In this document: positions 44,830 to 56,890 of the stretch, piece by piece
How the letters are laid out: every line of letters begins with the position of its first letter
How positions within the stretch are numbered: position 1 is the first letter of the stretch
NCBI GenBank assembly: GCA_021464245.1
Contig: JADCRB010000019.1
Coordinates: forward strand, 3,639,130-3,703,129
Length of the DNA: 64,000 nucleotides
Direction: 5' to 3'
DNA from: Carallia brachiata
Lineage: Eukaryota > Streptophyta > Magnoliopsida > Malpighiales > Rhizophoraceae
Program-made: the position numbers and the translations under genes
Notes under the pieces: generated by a model
What the model was told of the DNA's origin: nothing
The model's database searches: none
The model's input: the letters and a program-made list of their open reading frames with translations, nothing else

Positions 44830-47775
44830 TTTTTTCAGAGTTGTCGTTTGTTGATAGATAGACTTAAATAATTGATAAAAAAAAAAAACATGTGTGAGCT
44901 ACTTTTGTATCAAACGGCAGCATATTAATGTTTTATTAGCTATATAATATACTTTTATTGAAATACAAATAATTTTTGTAGGGCTTCACAAACATATATA
45001 TTTTATAATAATAAAACCAATTTTCTAATTACTTCTATTATCTTTTTTTTTAAATATTTGGATAAATCAAAACCATATATTCTTTTTTAAAGAAGACGTA
45101 CAAGTATATTCATCAATACTCCAATACTAGCCTTGCCCAACAAAATCACAAAGTAGACGTAGTAAAAAAAAAAAAAATGCATGCACAAAATATGAACCAA
45201 GCAAAGATTAGTCCCTTCCACCTTGTGGAGGATTAAGATCAGTAAATCAACAGGAAAAAAAAAAACCTCCAAAAATTACTTACTATAATAAAAAATAGAT
45301 AATATACAAAATAGCCATTTTTAACGGCAAGAGTTGACTTCAATTTAACTAAACAATGAATCATTTTTAATTTATCAACATCAATAATTAAAAATAATAA
45401 TCAACAATAACAATAAACAATCAGTAATAATAATTAATAATTAATAAAAATAATAAAATCTATTTCAGCTAAACTAAATAGGTCCTTAGTCCCATAGAAA
45501 AATACATAAAGAAGGATAGAAATCCTGAAAGATAAGGATTATAAAGGAAAACAAAATAATAAAAATTGACCTTTCCTTTTTTGGTATTTTTAGATTGAGT
45601 TTCACTGCATGCCTAACAAAACCACTCGAAAAATTGTTTGTAATATAACAAAGAATAAACTTTTTATAACTACATTCACAAAATCTGTAATAAAAACAAA
45701 AAAACATCATTACTTTTTGTTATATATTTTATCACTATTATTATATAAAACATAACAGTTATTGCATTACAAATAATAATCAAAATAAAAATTTTCAGTC
45801 CATAAACATTTATCTTTTTAGATTTAGAAAAGGGTATTGGGCAGAGAGATTCAGCTAGAAAAGAGCTGAAAGGAGATTGCAAACGCGATCCACTAGAAAA
45901 AAAAATATTAATTTTGAAAATCAGTACGGTTTTTAGTGGGAAAGTTCAGGTTTTTTTAAAACAAATTGTTTCTTGAGTTCCATTAGGTGGGTATACATTT
46001 TTTATCATACATTTTGGTCATATTGTAATAATATATAGATTTTTTTCAACTATATACTTACATTTTATAATAAAAAAATAAATTATAAATTATTGTTATA
46101 AAAAATATAATTATTATCAAAATATTATATATATTATTACAGTATAACCGAAATATATGATAACATAATATACTCACGAACATTTTCCGTTGTTTCTTAA
46201 TATAGGGAGTTTACATGTCATCTCACCTCTTTTTCTTCTCTGGTTACTTTTTTCTGCCTACCAAATTATGCTCTTTTAGATTTATGTCCACAACAATTTT
46301 TTTTTTACCGAAATCAATCTTTCGCGTTGTCTCCGATACATGAATTGATCCTCTTATTCATTTTTTGTCCTTTCCTATAGTCATGCTACTACCACATCAT
46401 ACTTATAGTTGACATAAATGCCACGTCATCAACAAAATTTCAGAAAAGCACATGATACACTTCTAAAAAATAAAAAATTTTGAAAAAATCTAAAATCTGA
46501 AAGAAATTGAAAAAAATACAATACCAATTTTTTTTTACAAGGTTTACCAAATGACTGCGTCCTTGGTCTTCTCAATAATCTCTCTCTTGGAGATTCTTGA
46601 GAGTTCAATTATAGGGGTGCCTTTGAGCGCACCAATCATCGCTGTACAGTTTATAAGAATACTCCTCAAACACCCTTGCATTTGCCTTTAAATCGGTTGT
46701 TGCACAAGTCTCATTTGCTAACACCATTTTCCCTTTTCTTTTAGGTTTTTCTTCTTGGAGTTCAACCCTAACTCCTTACAAGATGATCCTTACAAGATGA
46801 TCCTTACAAGTTCCACTTGAGAGTTCTCACATATTCTCACAATGTATTACAATATAAATGAAACTAACTTGAATGCTAGTTTTATAATAAAAGCACTTAT
46901 AGTAAAAAAAGCCTTTTGCCTAGAGAGAGATTGTACAATACTTGAATATAACTTTCTTCACATGTAAAACATCTTCAAGTGATTTTTAAGTAGCTGCAAT
47001 ATAGGTTAGCAATTTGTTGGAGCCGTTGCCATGGGTTGTACATCCATACTTTATTGTCTTCCTCTTTATAGCTTTGCATTGATTCCCTTATCTGACACTT
47101 TTTGGTAGAACGATTATAATTTGGCACAAACAGTTTGAAAAATTGTGATTGTTTTTTTTTTTATTTAGTAGACTTGCAGAACTTTCTACATATAAAATGT
47201 GATTATTTTTGAATGAGTTTATCATAGTCAAATAAATATTAAAATACAGAAGATAAAGTTCCATCAGATAGTCTGCACACTTTTAGTAACGTTAATATTT
47301 TGCAAATGGTTTTGAATTTTAACGTGATTCTTTTTGAATTGACTAATATACAGAACATGGAATTTACACACAAATATTCGCATTCAAATTCATTGTGTGC
47401 TCTTCTAGACAGCCGTTACAATTCACTTCATGTGCACTGAAGATTCATGACAGCTCGCACCCTCTTGGTATAAAATTCATAAGTTTTTCTCTATGGCTCC
47501 AAAAATTGCACGACCAATCTCATTTGAAACTAGACTTATAGTCTTGCAAAACTGTGTATAGTTTACGCCCAAAATATTTCTCAAGTGAGTGAGTTTGGCA
47601 TCTATGACTCAGTCACTTGTGAGTCAAAATTTTGCACTGTTTAGTTACTTCACTTTCCTTGCCATGTCAATTGTTAGTCAATGAATCTTTACTCTGCAAT
47701 GCTTGTCAATGCAATAAAAGTCAGAAATTGGCCTTTGCTTAGTCGTCAGTCTCTAATTGTCGTCCTCTTCAAATA
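44830..47775. other. Long intergenic AT-rich region
   Basis: No gene was seen. A 14-bp unit (ccttacaagatgat) is repeated 2.6 times at 46774-46810. Open frames on the minus strand at 45087-45882 are composed of A/T tract codons with no recognisable domains. Confidence 0.45.
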
Positions 47776-47814
47776 ATCTTTTCAAATGTTTAGGGTCTGT
47801 CTCTTGTCGAGTCT

Positions 47815-48430
47815 ATTGATGGATTTAAATATTAAGTCATTTTTATAGATCATTTTAGTCGATATGTTTGGCTTTACCCTTTGTGTTTGAAGTCAGATGT
47901 TTATTTCATTTTTGTCACCTTTAAAAATCTGGTTGAAAAACAATTCAATAGCTCTATTATTGAATTACACACTAATGGTAGAGGTGAATATCTAGCTTTC
48001 AAATCCTTTCTCGCATCTCATGGAATATCAGACATCTTAAGCTTACACCACATACCTAAACATAATGGTATTTCAGTAATAAAGCATAGACATGTGATGG
48101 AAATAAGTTTAAATTTACTACACCAGGCCTCACTTCTTGCAAAATTTTGGTCTCATTCTTTTCAAACTACATCATATTTAATTAATTGGTTACCCACCTC
48201 GGTTCTGACAATAAAATCTCATGAAAAACTTTTCCATACATAGCCCAATTATGGCAAATTAAAGATATTTGGTTGCCTCTATTACCTATGGTTAAAGCCT
48301 CATACCCAAAATAAATTACAAGAAAAATCTCACCCGTGTATTTTTCTTGGATACTCATCACACCATACAGGTTATAAGTGCTTCGACCCTCAAACAAATA
48401 AATTCTATATTTTGCGTCATGCTATTTTCA
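47815..48430 (+). pseudogene. Copia integrase remnant
   Basis: The frame 47881-48243 includes LKSDVYFIFVTFKNLVEKQF, then IIELHTNGRGEYLAFKSFLA and HIPKHNGISVIKHRHVMEIS. It is preceded by codons for VIFIDHFSRYVWLYPL in a broken frame. In active copies the second block reads K.L.SDGGGEY and the third P.QNG..ERKHRH. Here HTNGRGEY and KHNGISVIKHRH have lost conserved acidic residues, so the catalytic DDE set is incomplete. Confidence 0.8.
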
Positions 48431-48749
48431 AGAGTTGACCTTTCCGTATGAAAATTTGGTTTTTTTAATGCCTCAGACATTGGTCTTGTCTTCTTCTGAT
48501 CGGAACATAGTAGTGTCCAATTTAATGCCTTTGTCTGTTGTCGTTCTTTTGTTTGACATTGTAGGTATGGCTTTTGGTGAGCAACAAAATATCCCATCCT
48601 TATTGAGTCCATCTGATAGCAATGTGTGCTCCAGTTCTTCACAAACAATGGTGACTTCAATAAAAATTTAGGAATCTAATAGAAATCAGTCCTGCATATC
48701 GATTCCACCGGATCATACCCATCCAATGACCACTCGGTCTGAAAACAAT

Positions 48750-49604
48750 ATTTTTAAGCCTAAGTGGATATCCTAGGCCACTCAAGTGTCAACAATTGAT
48801 ACTTTGGAGCCACAAACAACAAAGGATGCTATATCCAATCCTTTGTGGTGTGAAGCTATGGCAGCTAAATTCAAAGCTTTGGTTGCAAATAATATGTGAT
48901 GCCTTGTCCCTCTTTCGGAAGCTTTAAACATCATTGAAAATAGATGGATTTTTTGCATTAAGAGAAATCTGGATGGGTCTATTGAGCATTACAAAGCTCG
49001 TCTTGCTACTAAGGAGTTTCACTAGAGACCAGGTTTGGACTTCTTAGAAACTTCTAGTCCTATTGTTAAGCCTGCAGCTATTAAACTGGTGCTTACAATT
49101 GCAGTCCAATTTGGGTGGCTGTTGAGACAATTTGATATTAATAACGCCTTTTTGGAAGGCACTTCGATTGAAATCGTGTTCATGGAGCAGCCTATTAGTT
49201 TCATTGATGCTAAAAATCCTAACTATGTATGCAAGCTTAACAAAGCCATCTATGGCCTCAAACAAGCCCCACGTGCCTAGTATCGAGAATTTAGTGATTT
49301 TCTCCTTGCATTAGGATTCACAAATTCAGTCTTTGACTCTTCTTTGTTCATCTACAACAGAGGCTCCATTTTATCATATTTTCTTATTTATATAGATGAC
49401 ATTATTTTAACTAGCAATTATTCGGAGACTCTATCTTATATTTATAGTCAACTTGCAGCTCATTTTTCCTTGAAGGATCTTAGAGATCTCAATGTGTTCT
49501 TGGGCATGGATGTCATTCCTGTCTCCTCTAGTTTAATTCTGTCTCAGCATCATTATGTCCATAGATTGCTTGATGAATTTGGCTTGAGTGATCCCAAGGA
49601 GTAG
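48750..49604 (+). pseudogene. Copia reverse transcriptase remnant
   Basis: Blocks in order are NRWIFCIKRNLDGSIEHYKA, FLETSSPIVKPAAIKLVLTI, LLRQFDINNAFLEGTSIEIV, YVCKLNKAIYGLKQAPRA, FLIYIDDIILTSNYSE and LRDLNVFLGMDV. The catalytic YIDD and the QFDINNAFLEG block (canonically QLDVNNAFLHG) are recognisable. Stops occur after KEFH, after APRA and at the end of the domain, so no active polymerase can be made. Confidence 0.88.
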
Positions 49605-50339
49605 AATACTCCTATTTTTCCAAGCACTAAGACCCTCAACAATGAGTCAAGCTTGGCCGACCCGAAGGCTTATTGGCAATTTGTTTGCTTCCTGCAATAT
49701 CTCTCACTAACTAGACTCGATATCTCATTTTTAGTCAATAAATTGGCTCAGTTTATGCAACAACCCACGCTGCATCAATAGTCTCCACTAAAGCGAATTT
49801 TACGATATCTAACAAGCACTATGTATCACGGTCTTTTAATTAGTTCTAGTCCCAGTTCTCTCTACTTTCGTGCCTATTGCGATGCAGATTGGGGAGGCAA
49901 TATTGATGACAGGGCCTCCCTTCCGCTTATCTAATTTTCCTTGGTAATACACCTATATCCTGGAAATCATCTAAACAAAGAACAATCACAGGTTCCCCCA
50001 CTAAAGCTAACTATCGGGCTATAGCTTCTACTGTTGTGGAACTTGCGTGGTTGACCATTACTTAAAGAGTTACGGTTCCCTCTCACTACTATATGTACTA
50101 TTTATTCTGACAATTTGGGGGCTACATATAATCACTGCTAATCTTGTCTTCCATTCAAGAATAAAACGCTTAGTCATGGATTATCATTTTGTTCGTGAAC
50201 CAATTGCGTCCGGTGAGTTGCAAGTTCAACATATTCCCAGTACTGACCAACTTGCAGATTGGTTAACAAAGCCATTGTTTTGCCAACGATTCCTCTTCCC
50301 TTGCTCCAAGATCAGAGTTGTTGATGCCGCCACTATCTT
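49605..50339 (+). pseudogene. Copia RNase H remnant
   Basis: A run of codons gives LADPKAYWQFVCFLQYLSLT (canonically PEQYRSLVGALQYLTLT), then FLVNKLAQFMQQPTLHQ, LKRILRYL, YCDADWGGNIDDRAS and, near the end, VMDYHFVREPIASGELQVQH with ADWLTKPL. The order is standard for copia RNase H. Frame changes and stops separate the blocks. Confidence 0.8.
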
Positions 50340-50348
50340 GCGGGGGCA

Positions 50349-50600
50349 TATTAGATAGCCTTTGTCTAGTGGTTGCTTATTTGTACTTATCTAATATTGG
50401 TTATTTGTTTATACCTCTTCCATTCGATTCTTTGGTTGTTAAGCAGCCGATCCTATAGTTAGCCTATCAGCTATTCTGTTATTCTTCTTTTATTCTTAGC
50501 TTGTATAGTGTAATAGCAAAGTTTTGTAACTCCTATTTAATGGAGAGCTTGTACAACAATTAAATCAATGCAAATATTCATCGGTTTATTCAGTCTTTCA
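50349..50600 (+). repeat. 3' LTR of the copia element (about 252 bp)
   Basis: It is preceded by a G-rich polypurine tract (gcgggggca, 50340-50348). It starts tattagatag, where copia LTRs usually start tgttagatag, and ends ctttca (canonical CA). It holds an AT-rich promoter/terminator stretch near 50510-50570. No 5' partner was found in the window. Confidence 0.7.
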
Positions 50601-50611
50601 AAGCCAAGGGG

Positions 50612-50623
50612 GCTCTGATACCA
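50612..50623 (-). promoter_or_regulatory. Met-tRNA primer-binding-site-like sequence of another retroelement
   Basis: The minus strand reads TGGTATCAGAGC exactly, the plant initiator-Met primer-binding site, 12 bp beyond the copia LTR. It is followed (toward higher coordinates) by tgatagaattgac, which could be the edge of a minus-strand LTR. This implies a second retroelement remnant in opposite orientation, though neither its LTR end nor coding region was identified. Confidence 0.5.
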
Positions 50624-50898
50624 TGATAGAATTGACAAACAATTATTTTGCTATTTAAGACTTAAATTTCATTTACCACAATAGTCATATAAATACTAGA
50701 GGAACTAGTTTGGAGAGTAAGTCTAAAAGAATTATATACGACAAGAATAAATTAAGAGAATTCTCAGTAAAGATCAAAATCAAATATAGGAAGAACAGGT
50801 AGTCAGTAGCTGTATCCTAATCACTGTTGATAGTTTGTGGGTAAAGTTAGTTACATGAGAGGAAAAGTTTTTCGGCGAGAGCTCGTGTTGTTGTCAAG

Positions 50899-51547
50899 GT
50901 TTTAAGAACCGAGTCGGTCAGTGAACCGAAAAGATTAGTGGTTCAAGGTTCAACCGATTCGACCGGTATAACTGTGATTGAACCGGTAAAACTGGTATTT
51001 AATATTAAATACATAAAAATTAAATTTTTATATAGCTTATATAATTATATAAAATGTTATATTATATAAAAAAAATAATAAATATTTAAAATAAAGTTTA
51101 TTTTAAGAATTATATTAATATTTACATATATTAAGGATATTATAATTAATATATTTAACAAAATATAATTTATAAAAATTAATTGAAAAAAAATAATATT
51201 TATAAATAATGGTTAAATATTAATTTTTTTAGTTTTAAAGATTAAATTGAAAATTTTAATCCATTGAGGACTAAATTGAAATTTTTAGTTAACATTAGAA
51301 TTTTAATTATAATTTAGATAAAATTTTGGGTCAAATTATAATTTAAAATTTTTTGATTTAAATTGAATCGGTTCAACTAGTCTAGTTTTTTACCAGTTTT
51401 TCCGATTTTTGACCGATTTTTCTGATTTTTGACCGGTTTTTTTCGGTCTAGTCCGTATCTCATTTTTAGGCCAAAATCGAACCAGACTTAAGACCGGTCA
51501 CCGGTTTAACTAGTTGAACCGGTCGGTCCGGTCCGATTATGTTCTAA
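50899..51547. mobile_element. CCGGT-ended DNA element (about 650 bp), candidate
   Basis: The left end has agaaccgagtcggtcagtga and the right end, reversed, agaacataatcggaccggac. Both continue into motifs of the gaaccggt type (ttcaaccgattcgaccggta left; ccggtttaactagttgaacc right). The middle is AT-rich and non-coding. Such ends recur in plant genomes as non-autonomous transposons; no target duplication could be fixed. Confidence 0.55.
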
Positions 51548-51559
51548 TTGTAAGTAACT

Positions 51560-53595
51560 TTTTGGATATCCATAACTTAATGTATACTATAAATAAAATA
51601 CTGTTAGCTGTTAAAAAAAAAAAGAAAGCAATTCATGTAACTCTACTAATACTAGACGTCATAGATAGTGTGGATGCACACCTTGGATATGTTCTGAGAA
51701 TTTACCTCACAAGAGTGAGCCGTAGGCCTCGGACGCAAGCTTCATGGCTTGTACTTTGGGCTCATCATATTTAGAAATTGTTTTATATCCCAGTCCCACA
51801 AGTAAAATTGTCTCATTCTGACACTTGATTGGATCCGTTCAACATGATTAACTATTCCTCAAAATAAGAATAAGATTAGTCAAATTATTAGCACTTAATT
51901 GGTTGCCTATCTTGCGTTGTACACCATTGGTAGCGTAAAGGGCACATTAAAGTATGGAGGGACATTCCGTTGCATTTGTGGAGTCACCTTAATCTCATAG
52001 AAACCTAATGTCACTATAACTTTAGGAAAAATTTATTATAATATTAAATATGTTTTAAATTTAATTTTAAAAAAATAAATTTTTTATTATTTTTTTAAAA
52101 TTAAACTTATTCTTATGACTATTTTATAGTTATTTTTAATATGTTCCTAACAAGACCCTAAAGTCAAACGTTATTACTATTAGTGGCGACATTTTAACAT
52201 TGAAAAGAGTTCCGTTATCACAATTGTCGATGTGCTCAAAATTTTCTATGTGCCCTTTTTTCTTCTTTTGTGTGAACACATGTAATCATGTGTTTTTTTT
52301 ATAGTCAGCTGAGAAAGGGAACGAAAAACATCTTTGTTAGGTGGTCTTAAAACGTACACGCCTTGATGCCTAACTTATATGTGTTCTTCCGTTTCCTTTT
52401 GATTTTTCAAAAAATGTTTTGCTTCATATTTTCCACAACTTCCTCGTTGTGACGCATGCATTATACTTTTTTTTCTCCCTTTTTTTTGGGTTTTTTTTTC
52501 TCATGTTGAAGCACCAGTCAAAGTGCCAATCTTCCAAGTTTTGTCTAGGAGATCGTGAGTCACACGTGATTCATGAGATAATTGCGAGGACGTGACCCTA
52601 ACAACAAACATGGGTAAAATTTTAGAGAGATTAGCTTTGGTTAAGTAGTTAAAATTTTTGAAATTACAGTTTTCAGTTTTGAGTCCAGGAAACACAAAAA
52701 AAAAAAAAAAATTTCTTGTGGCCTACGATTAAATGAGTGTTTTTTTTTTTTTTTTATAAAGACAAAACATAATTGTTGACAAATTAAAATTTTTGATCGA
52801 GAACTTTTGAATAAGTGATGAGACCTTATTTCAAAATTTTCGAGGATTAGCTTCATTTGTTGGGTTTCATATTGATTGCACTAGCGTAGTGTCAGACATT
52901 GTTATACCTTTGAGCATTTTTTAAACGATTGCTCATAAGTTTTGTACAATAATTTTTAGGCCTTTGAGCAATTGCTCATAAATCATCATCCATTTTCATA
53001 TTTTAGTTACATGCATATAATCATCCACTAAAAACCATTTTGAGAAGGAAGAAAATGACCTGGCAACGAATCCCACATTGTCGTAGCATCTCCTGTTGCC
53101 ACGAGCATCATATGTGTTTAGGGCGTAGGGCAAAAAACGTCTCCTACCCAACCAATAAAGATCAAGAACATGATAATTGGTATGGAAATTATTTAACACG
53201 TTTGTCTCCATTTGCCTCTGGTCAATAATTCAAAGGGAAAAAATTAAAAGAAAATAGAAAATAGTCATAGTCATAGAAAATTGGAAATTTTTTTTAGAAA
53301 TTTTTTTAATTTTTTTTTTAAATCAAGACTGAGGGTAATACCATATATATTTAAAATAATATTAATACATTTAAAACTTAATTTTAAAAAAATAATTTTT
53401 TTTAATTTTTTGAAAACTAAACTCATTTCTATTATTACTTTATATGACTATTTCCTATGTTTTTTAAGCCAAACTCTAACTCAAATATTGAGTTTGAAAA
53501 TTAGGTGAAAGCATTTAGTATGAATGATCATGATTGACTGCAAAATAGGGGACGCGTGAACTCTCAGCTTAATCCATGCGAATGTGTTTATCCAA
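51560..53595. other. Intergenic upstream of the patatin-like gene
   Basis: No coding region is supported. It contains long A and T tracts (52697-52712, 52740-52755) and no recognised element ends. Confidence 0.45.
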
Positions 53596-53602
53596 TTTTG
53601 TG

Positions 53603-53610
53603 TATAAATA
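53603..53610 (+). promoter_or_regulatory. TATA box of the patatin-like gene
   Basis: TATAAATA lies 135 bp before the start codon, in GC-poorer DNA followed by a pyrimidine-rich leader. Its spacing suits a leader of roughly 100 nt. Confidence 0.7.
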
Positions 53611-53744
53611 GCCTCTAAGGCGCTTGGGAGATCACCAAACTTAAAACTCTCACATTCCAGTGTTCCAGCGGCCTCGAGACTTTCAAACAACTTCTCTACG
53701 CCCTCTCTTGAAATATTTCTGTTTGCTTTCTCAACTCTTTCTCT

Positions 53745-56111
53745 ATGGCCCAAACTGCAAACACAACTCTGCATCCTCCAACTTACGGAAACCTGATCAC
53801 CGTTCTTAGTATTGATGGCGGTGGAATTAGAGGAATCATACCAGCTACCATCCTTAGCTTTTTAGAGTCCCAGCTTCAGGTAGAAATAATGGGCTTTTTT
53901 TTTTTTTTGTCTTTTAAGCCCCCTGCTTGCATGTTCTCAAAATTATCATTGATTGTAAATAATTCATGAATCTGAGAAGAAAGCAAATGTTATGAATCTG
54001 AGAAGCTGGAATCAGCTTAGCCAATAATTCATGCATGCATTCGTGCGTAGGGAAATACTTCATTAATTGTAATATTTCTCTTGTCATCATAGCTGTGTAG
54101 TTTAGTAGTAGGATTACGTTCTGATTTTGAACTCTACTTCTAATGATTATAAAAAGGATTGTTAAAAAAGTGTTGTCACTTTAGTCTCTACATCTCCGAA
54201 CACCTTTAGCAGTTTTTGTGGCTGTTCCATATGTGCAGAGGCTGGATGGTAATGACGCAAGAATTGCAGACTATTTTGATGTGATTGCCGGGACAAGCAC
54301 TGGCGGCCTCATGACCTTGATGCTAACAACCCCAAATGATAAAAATCGCCCTTTGTTTGCTGCTAATGAAATCAATGACTTCTACCTTGAAAACTGCCCC
54401 AAAATCTTTCCCCAAGACAGGTACTTTCACGAATCCTTAGGGACACCCCAACTTGAATCTTTTAACATTAAATTAATAAATTTCCATCACGGTGCTAATG
54501 GGATCTCTTTCACCATAGTTTTATCCTGGAAAAGGCTGTTGGAACCCTCGGCAATTTCTTGGCAGGACCTAAATATGATGGCAAGTATTTGCATAAGACT
54601 GTCAAGGAAAAATTGGGAGACAAACGGTTGAACCAGACATTGACAAACGTTGTGATCCCAACATTTGACATAAAGCAACTCCAGCCTACAATCTTCTCCA
54701 GCTATGAGGTAAAAAAGTATCCAATGCAAGTAGTAACGTTGCGTAAGCTCCTTATGTTTGTGTTCCCAATTGACACGTCTTGACTATCCACTGCTGATCA
54801 GGTGGATAATGACCCGAGCTTGGATGCTCCATTATCTGATATATGCATTGGAACTTCAGCTGCCCCAACTTATCTTCCATCTCATTATTTTGAAACCAAA
54901 AGTTCAACAGGAAAAGTGAGAGCATTCAATCTTGTTGATGGCGGTTTGGCTGCAAACAATCCGGTATTTATATTATATAGTTATTGGTTATCAACCTCAT
55001 TCCCTGTTGTGTGGAAAGTTATCCAAAATTTTGATGTGATTCATTAACATTCAAAAATTTTCAGGCATTTATTGCTATAAATGAAGTGATGAAAGAAATC
55101 AAACGCGGTAACAAGCAATTCAGGGGCATCAAGCAGACTGAGTACACGCGATTTCTTGTTCTATCCTTAGGAACTGGTGCAGCTAAGAATGAGGGAAATT
55201 ACTCTGCCAAAGAAGCTGCTGGGTGGGGCATATTGGGGTGGTTAAGCAGTGACAACGGCAATCCTTTGATAGATAGCTACATGCAAGCTAGTGCTGACAT
55301 GGTTGATATTCATGACCAGCCTTTGTCAGGCCCTTGGCTGCGACGAGAGCTACATCCGAATTCAGGTATTATATGATGTATCACACTGTGATATATAGAT
55401 GGTAATTAACATCATCCCATAAGAAAAAAAATGAAAGAACGACAACCAGAAAACAAGAATGTAGGTCTGCAAAAGTTAGAAACCAAAATAACTAATGAAT
55501 TAAGTTGGGTATGCCAATGGGCACAATTTTGTACTTTTATTAATTTATGAATTTTTCCAAAAAAAAAACAAAAAAGAAAAAAAAAACGCCACCTTGGTCC
55601 CCAAAATTAAATAGCCAAAATAATACTAATTTCTTTGTGTCTATCTAACTAAAAAAAGTAATTTACTATGAAAAACAGGATGATACACTTACCGGAGCAT
55701 TGACAGCGATGGATGTGGCCACCAATGAAAACTTGCAGAATCTTATTACAGTAGGTGAGAAGCTGTTAAAGAAACCACTATCAAAGGTGAACTTAAGTAC
55801 TGGCTGCTTTGAACCTGTTGATAAGGGCACAAATGAAGACGCACTAATAAGGTAACACATCTACATATGATTAGTGTCACTGCTTAAGATATTTGTTAGC
55901 ATATTAGTTTTTTTTTTTTTTTAATTTATTGGAAGGAAGAGCTAGAGCCCCACAGGGGAGAGGGTAGGTAATACATAATGCAAGATTTTTACTTTTGAGT
56001 TTTCGACCATGTATTGGTTTATTTGAAATGGTTCCCTTTGAATTTTGTAGGTTGGCTAAAGCACTCTCAGTTGAAAAGAAGGGTCGTGCATCTCGAGTTG
56101 CATCCAACTGA
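53745..56111 (+). CDS. Patatin-like lipid acyl hydrolase, seven exons, frameshifted in exon 5
   Basis: Exons are 53745-53879, 54239-54420, 54519-54708, 54802-54963, 55065-55365, 55679-55851 and 56051-56111, all GT-AG and phase-consistent except for one break. Patatin-like proteins deacylate phospholipids and galactolipids with a Ser-Asp dyad, usually in the cytosol or at membranes. Seen directly: oxyanion loop DGGGIRG (24-30), Ser65 in GTSTG, and Asp215 in DGGLAANNP. In exon 5 the frame runs correctly to ADMVDIH (near 55313). Family similarity then continues two bases out of frame ([13 protein letters not shown]). Exon 5 is 301 nt where 303 would keep phase, so a 2-bp loss is inferred. As read, translation stops in the first codons of exon 6, losing about 80 C-terminal residues of an expected 401. 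The catalytic core survives. This is either a recent pseudogene, a truncated enzyme, or an assembly error. Confidence 0.9.
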
Positions 56112-56257
56112 ATAATGATACACGCCATCATTCAGCTGCTACATAGGATGTTCAAATAAATGTATGTGAATAATTATCATGCTCATATTCACTTCGTAGC
56201 TATATTTGTAAAAGCCATTATGTAACCTTTGAATAATGATGTACCTTGGAACATCTC

Positions 56258-56263
56258 AATAAA
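56258..56263 (+). promoter_or_regulatory. Poly(A) signal of the patatin-like gene
   Basis: AATAAA lies 147 bp after the last codon, in a typical 3' untranslated context. Confidence 0.6.
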
Positions 56264-56477
56264 CAGATCGAGTTCAGACTTGCAATTTTGAGTTCAGACT
56301 CATATTCTATTGAAATGTACAATAACTATGATTATATCATCAAAACAGAATTCTAATAAGGGCTTTAGCCCTTCTCCGTAATTTGCCTCCCATCCACTAA
56401 TAAAATTGCTTCACTTATATGAAAAACAAGTCTAAAATTGAAATTTTAATTTGAATTACTTTATCAATGTTTTTCCC

Positions 56478-56890
56478 TTTTTTTTTTTTTTTGTCCTGCG
56501 GATGGCTAAGCCCCAGACATTGAAAAACTAAGATAGCAGCGAAGCCACTGTACCCCCTGCCTAAAGGCCGACAACCAAAATTTTTGTCCAAAATGAAAAA
56601 GCGAGCCCTTTGTGCTAAACAGACCAACTGCTTCCAAAGCAAGGGAGATAACTTACAATCCCGCAAGAGATGCATGATAGTTTTAGCTTAGTGGTTGCAA
56701 AGACTAAAGAGGGCAGAGATTAGACTGGGAAAGCCCCCTACGCTAGCGTTCATAATTAATCAGAATTCTCTATGCGCTATCTGCTAAAGGAAACAATGCA
56801 ATTTTTTAGGATAACTCGTTTCCAAAGTGTCTGAATCCCTCCACAAAAACCCCTATTGCATTGATCAAGCTTCCAATATAAAGTCGGGCG
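56478..56890 (-). mobile_element. LINE 3' fragment with poly(A) tail
   Basis: On the minus strand it reads through a zinc-binding RT-associated domain: CPLCSLCNH, a stop, AKTIMHLLRDCKLSPLLW, with a frameshift between parts. It ends after about 150 bp in an A-tract (T-tract 56478-56492 on the + strand). The 5' end is truncated near 56890. It lies about 220 bp beyond the patatin poly(A) signal. Confidence 0.7.

Larger units (their letters stand above)
47780..50600 (+). mobile_element. Degenerate Ty1/copia retrotransposon, 5' part missing
   Basis: Domain order on the + strand is integrase, reverse transcriptase, RNase H, polypurine tract, 3' LTR. Integrase before reverse transcriptase is the copia arrangement. 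It starts in the integrase (IDGFKY-like, 47820); gag, protease and the 5' LTR are missing. Many stops and frameshifts interrupt it. Confidence 0.88.
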
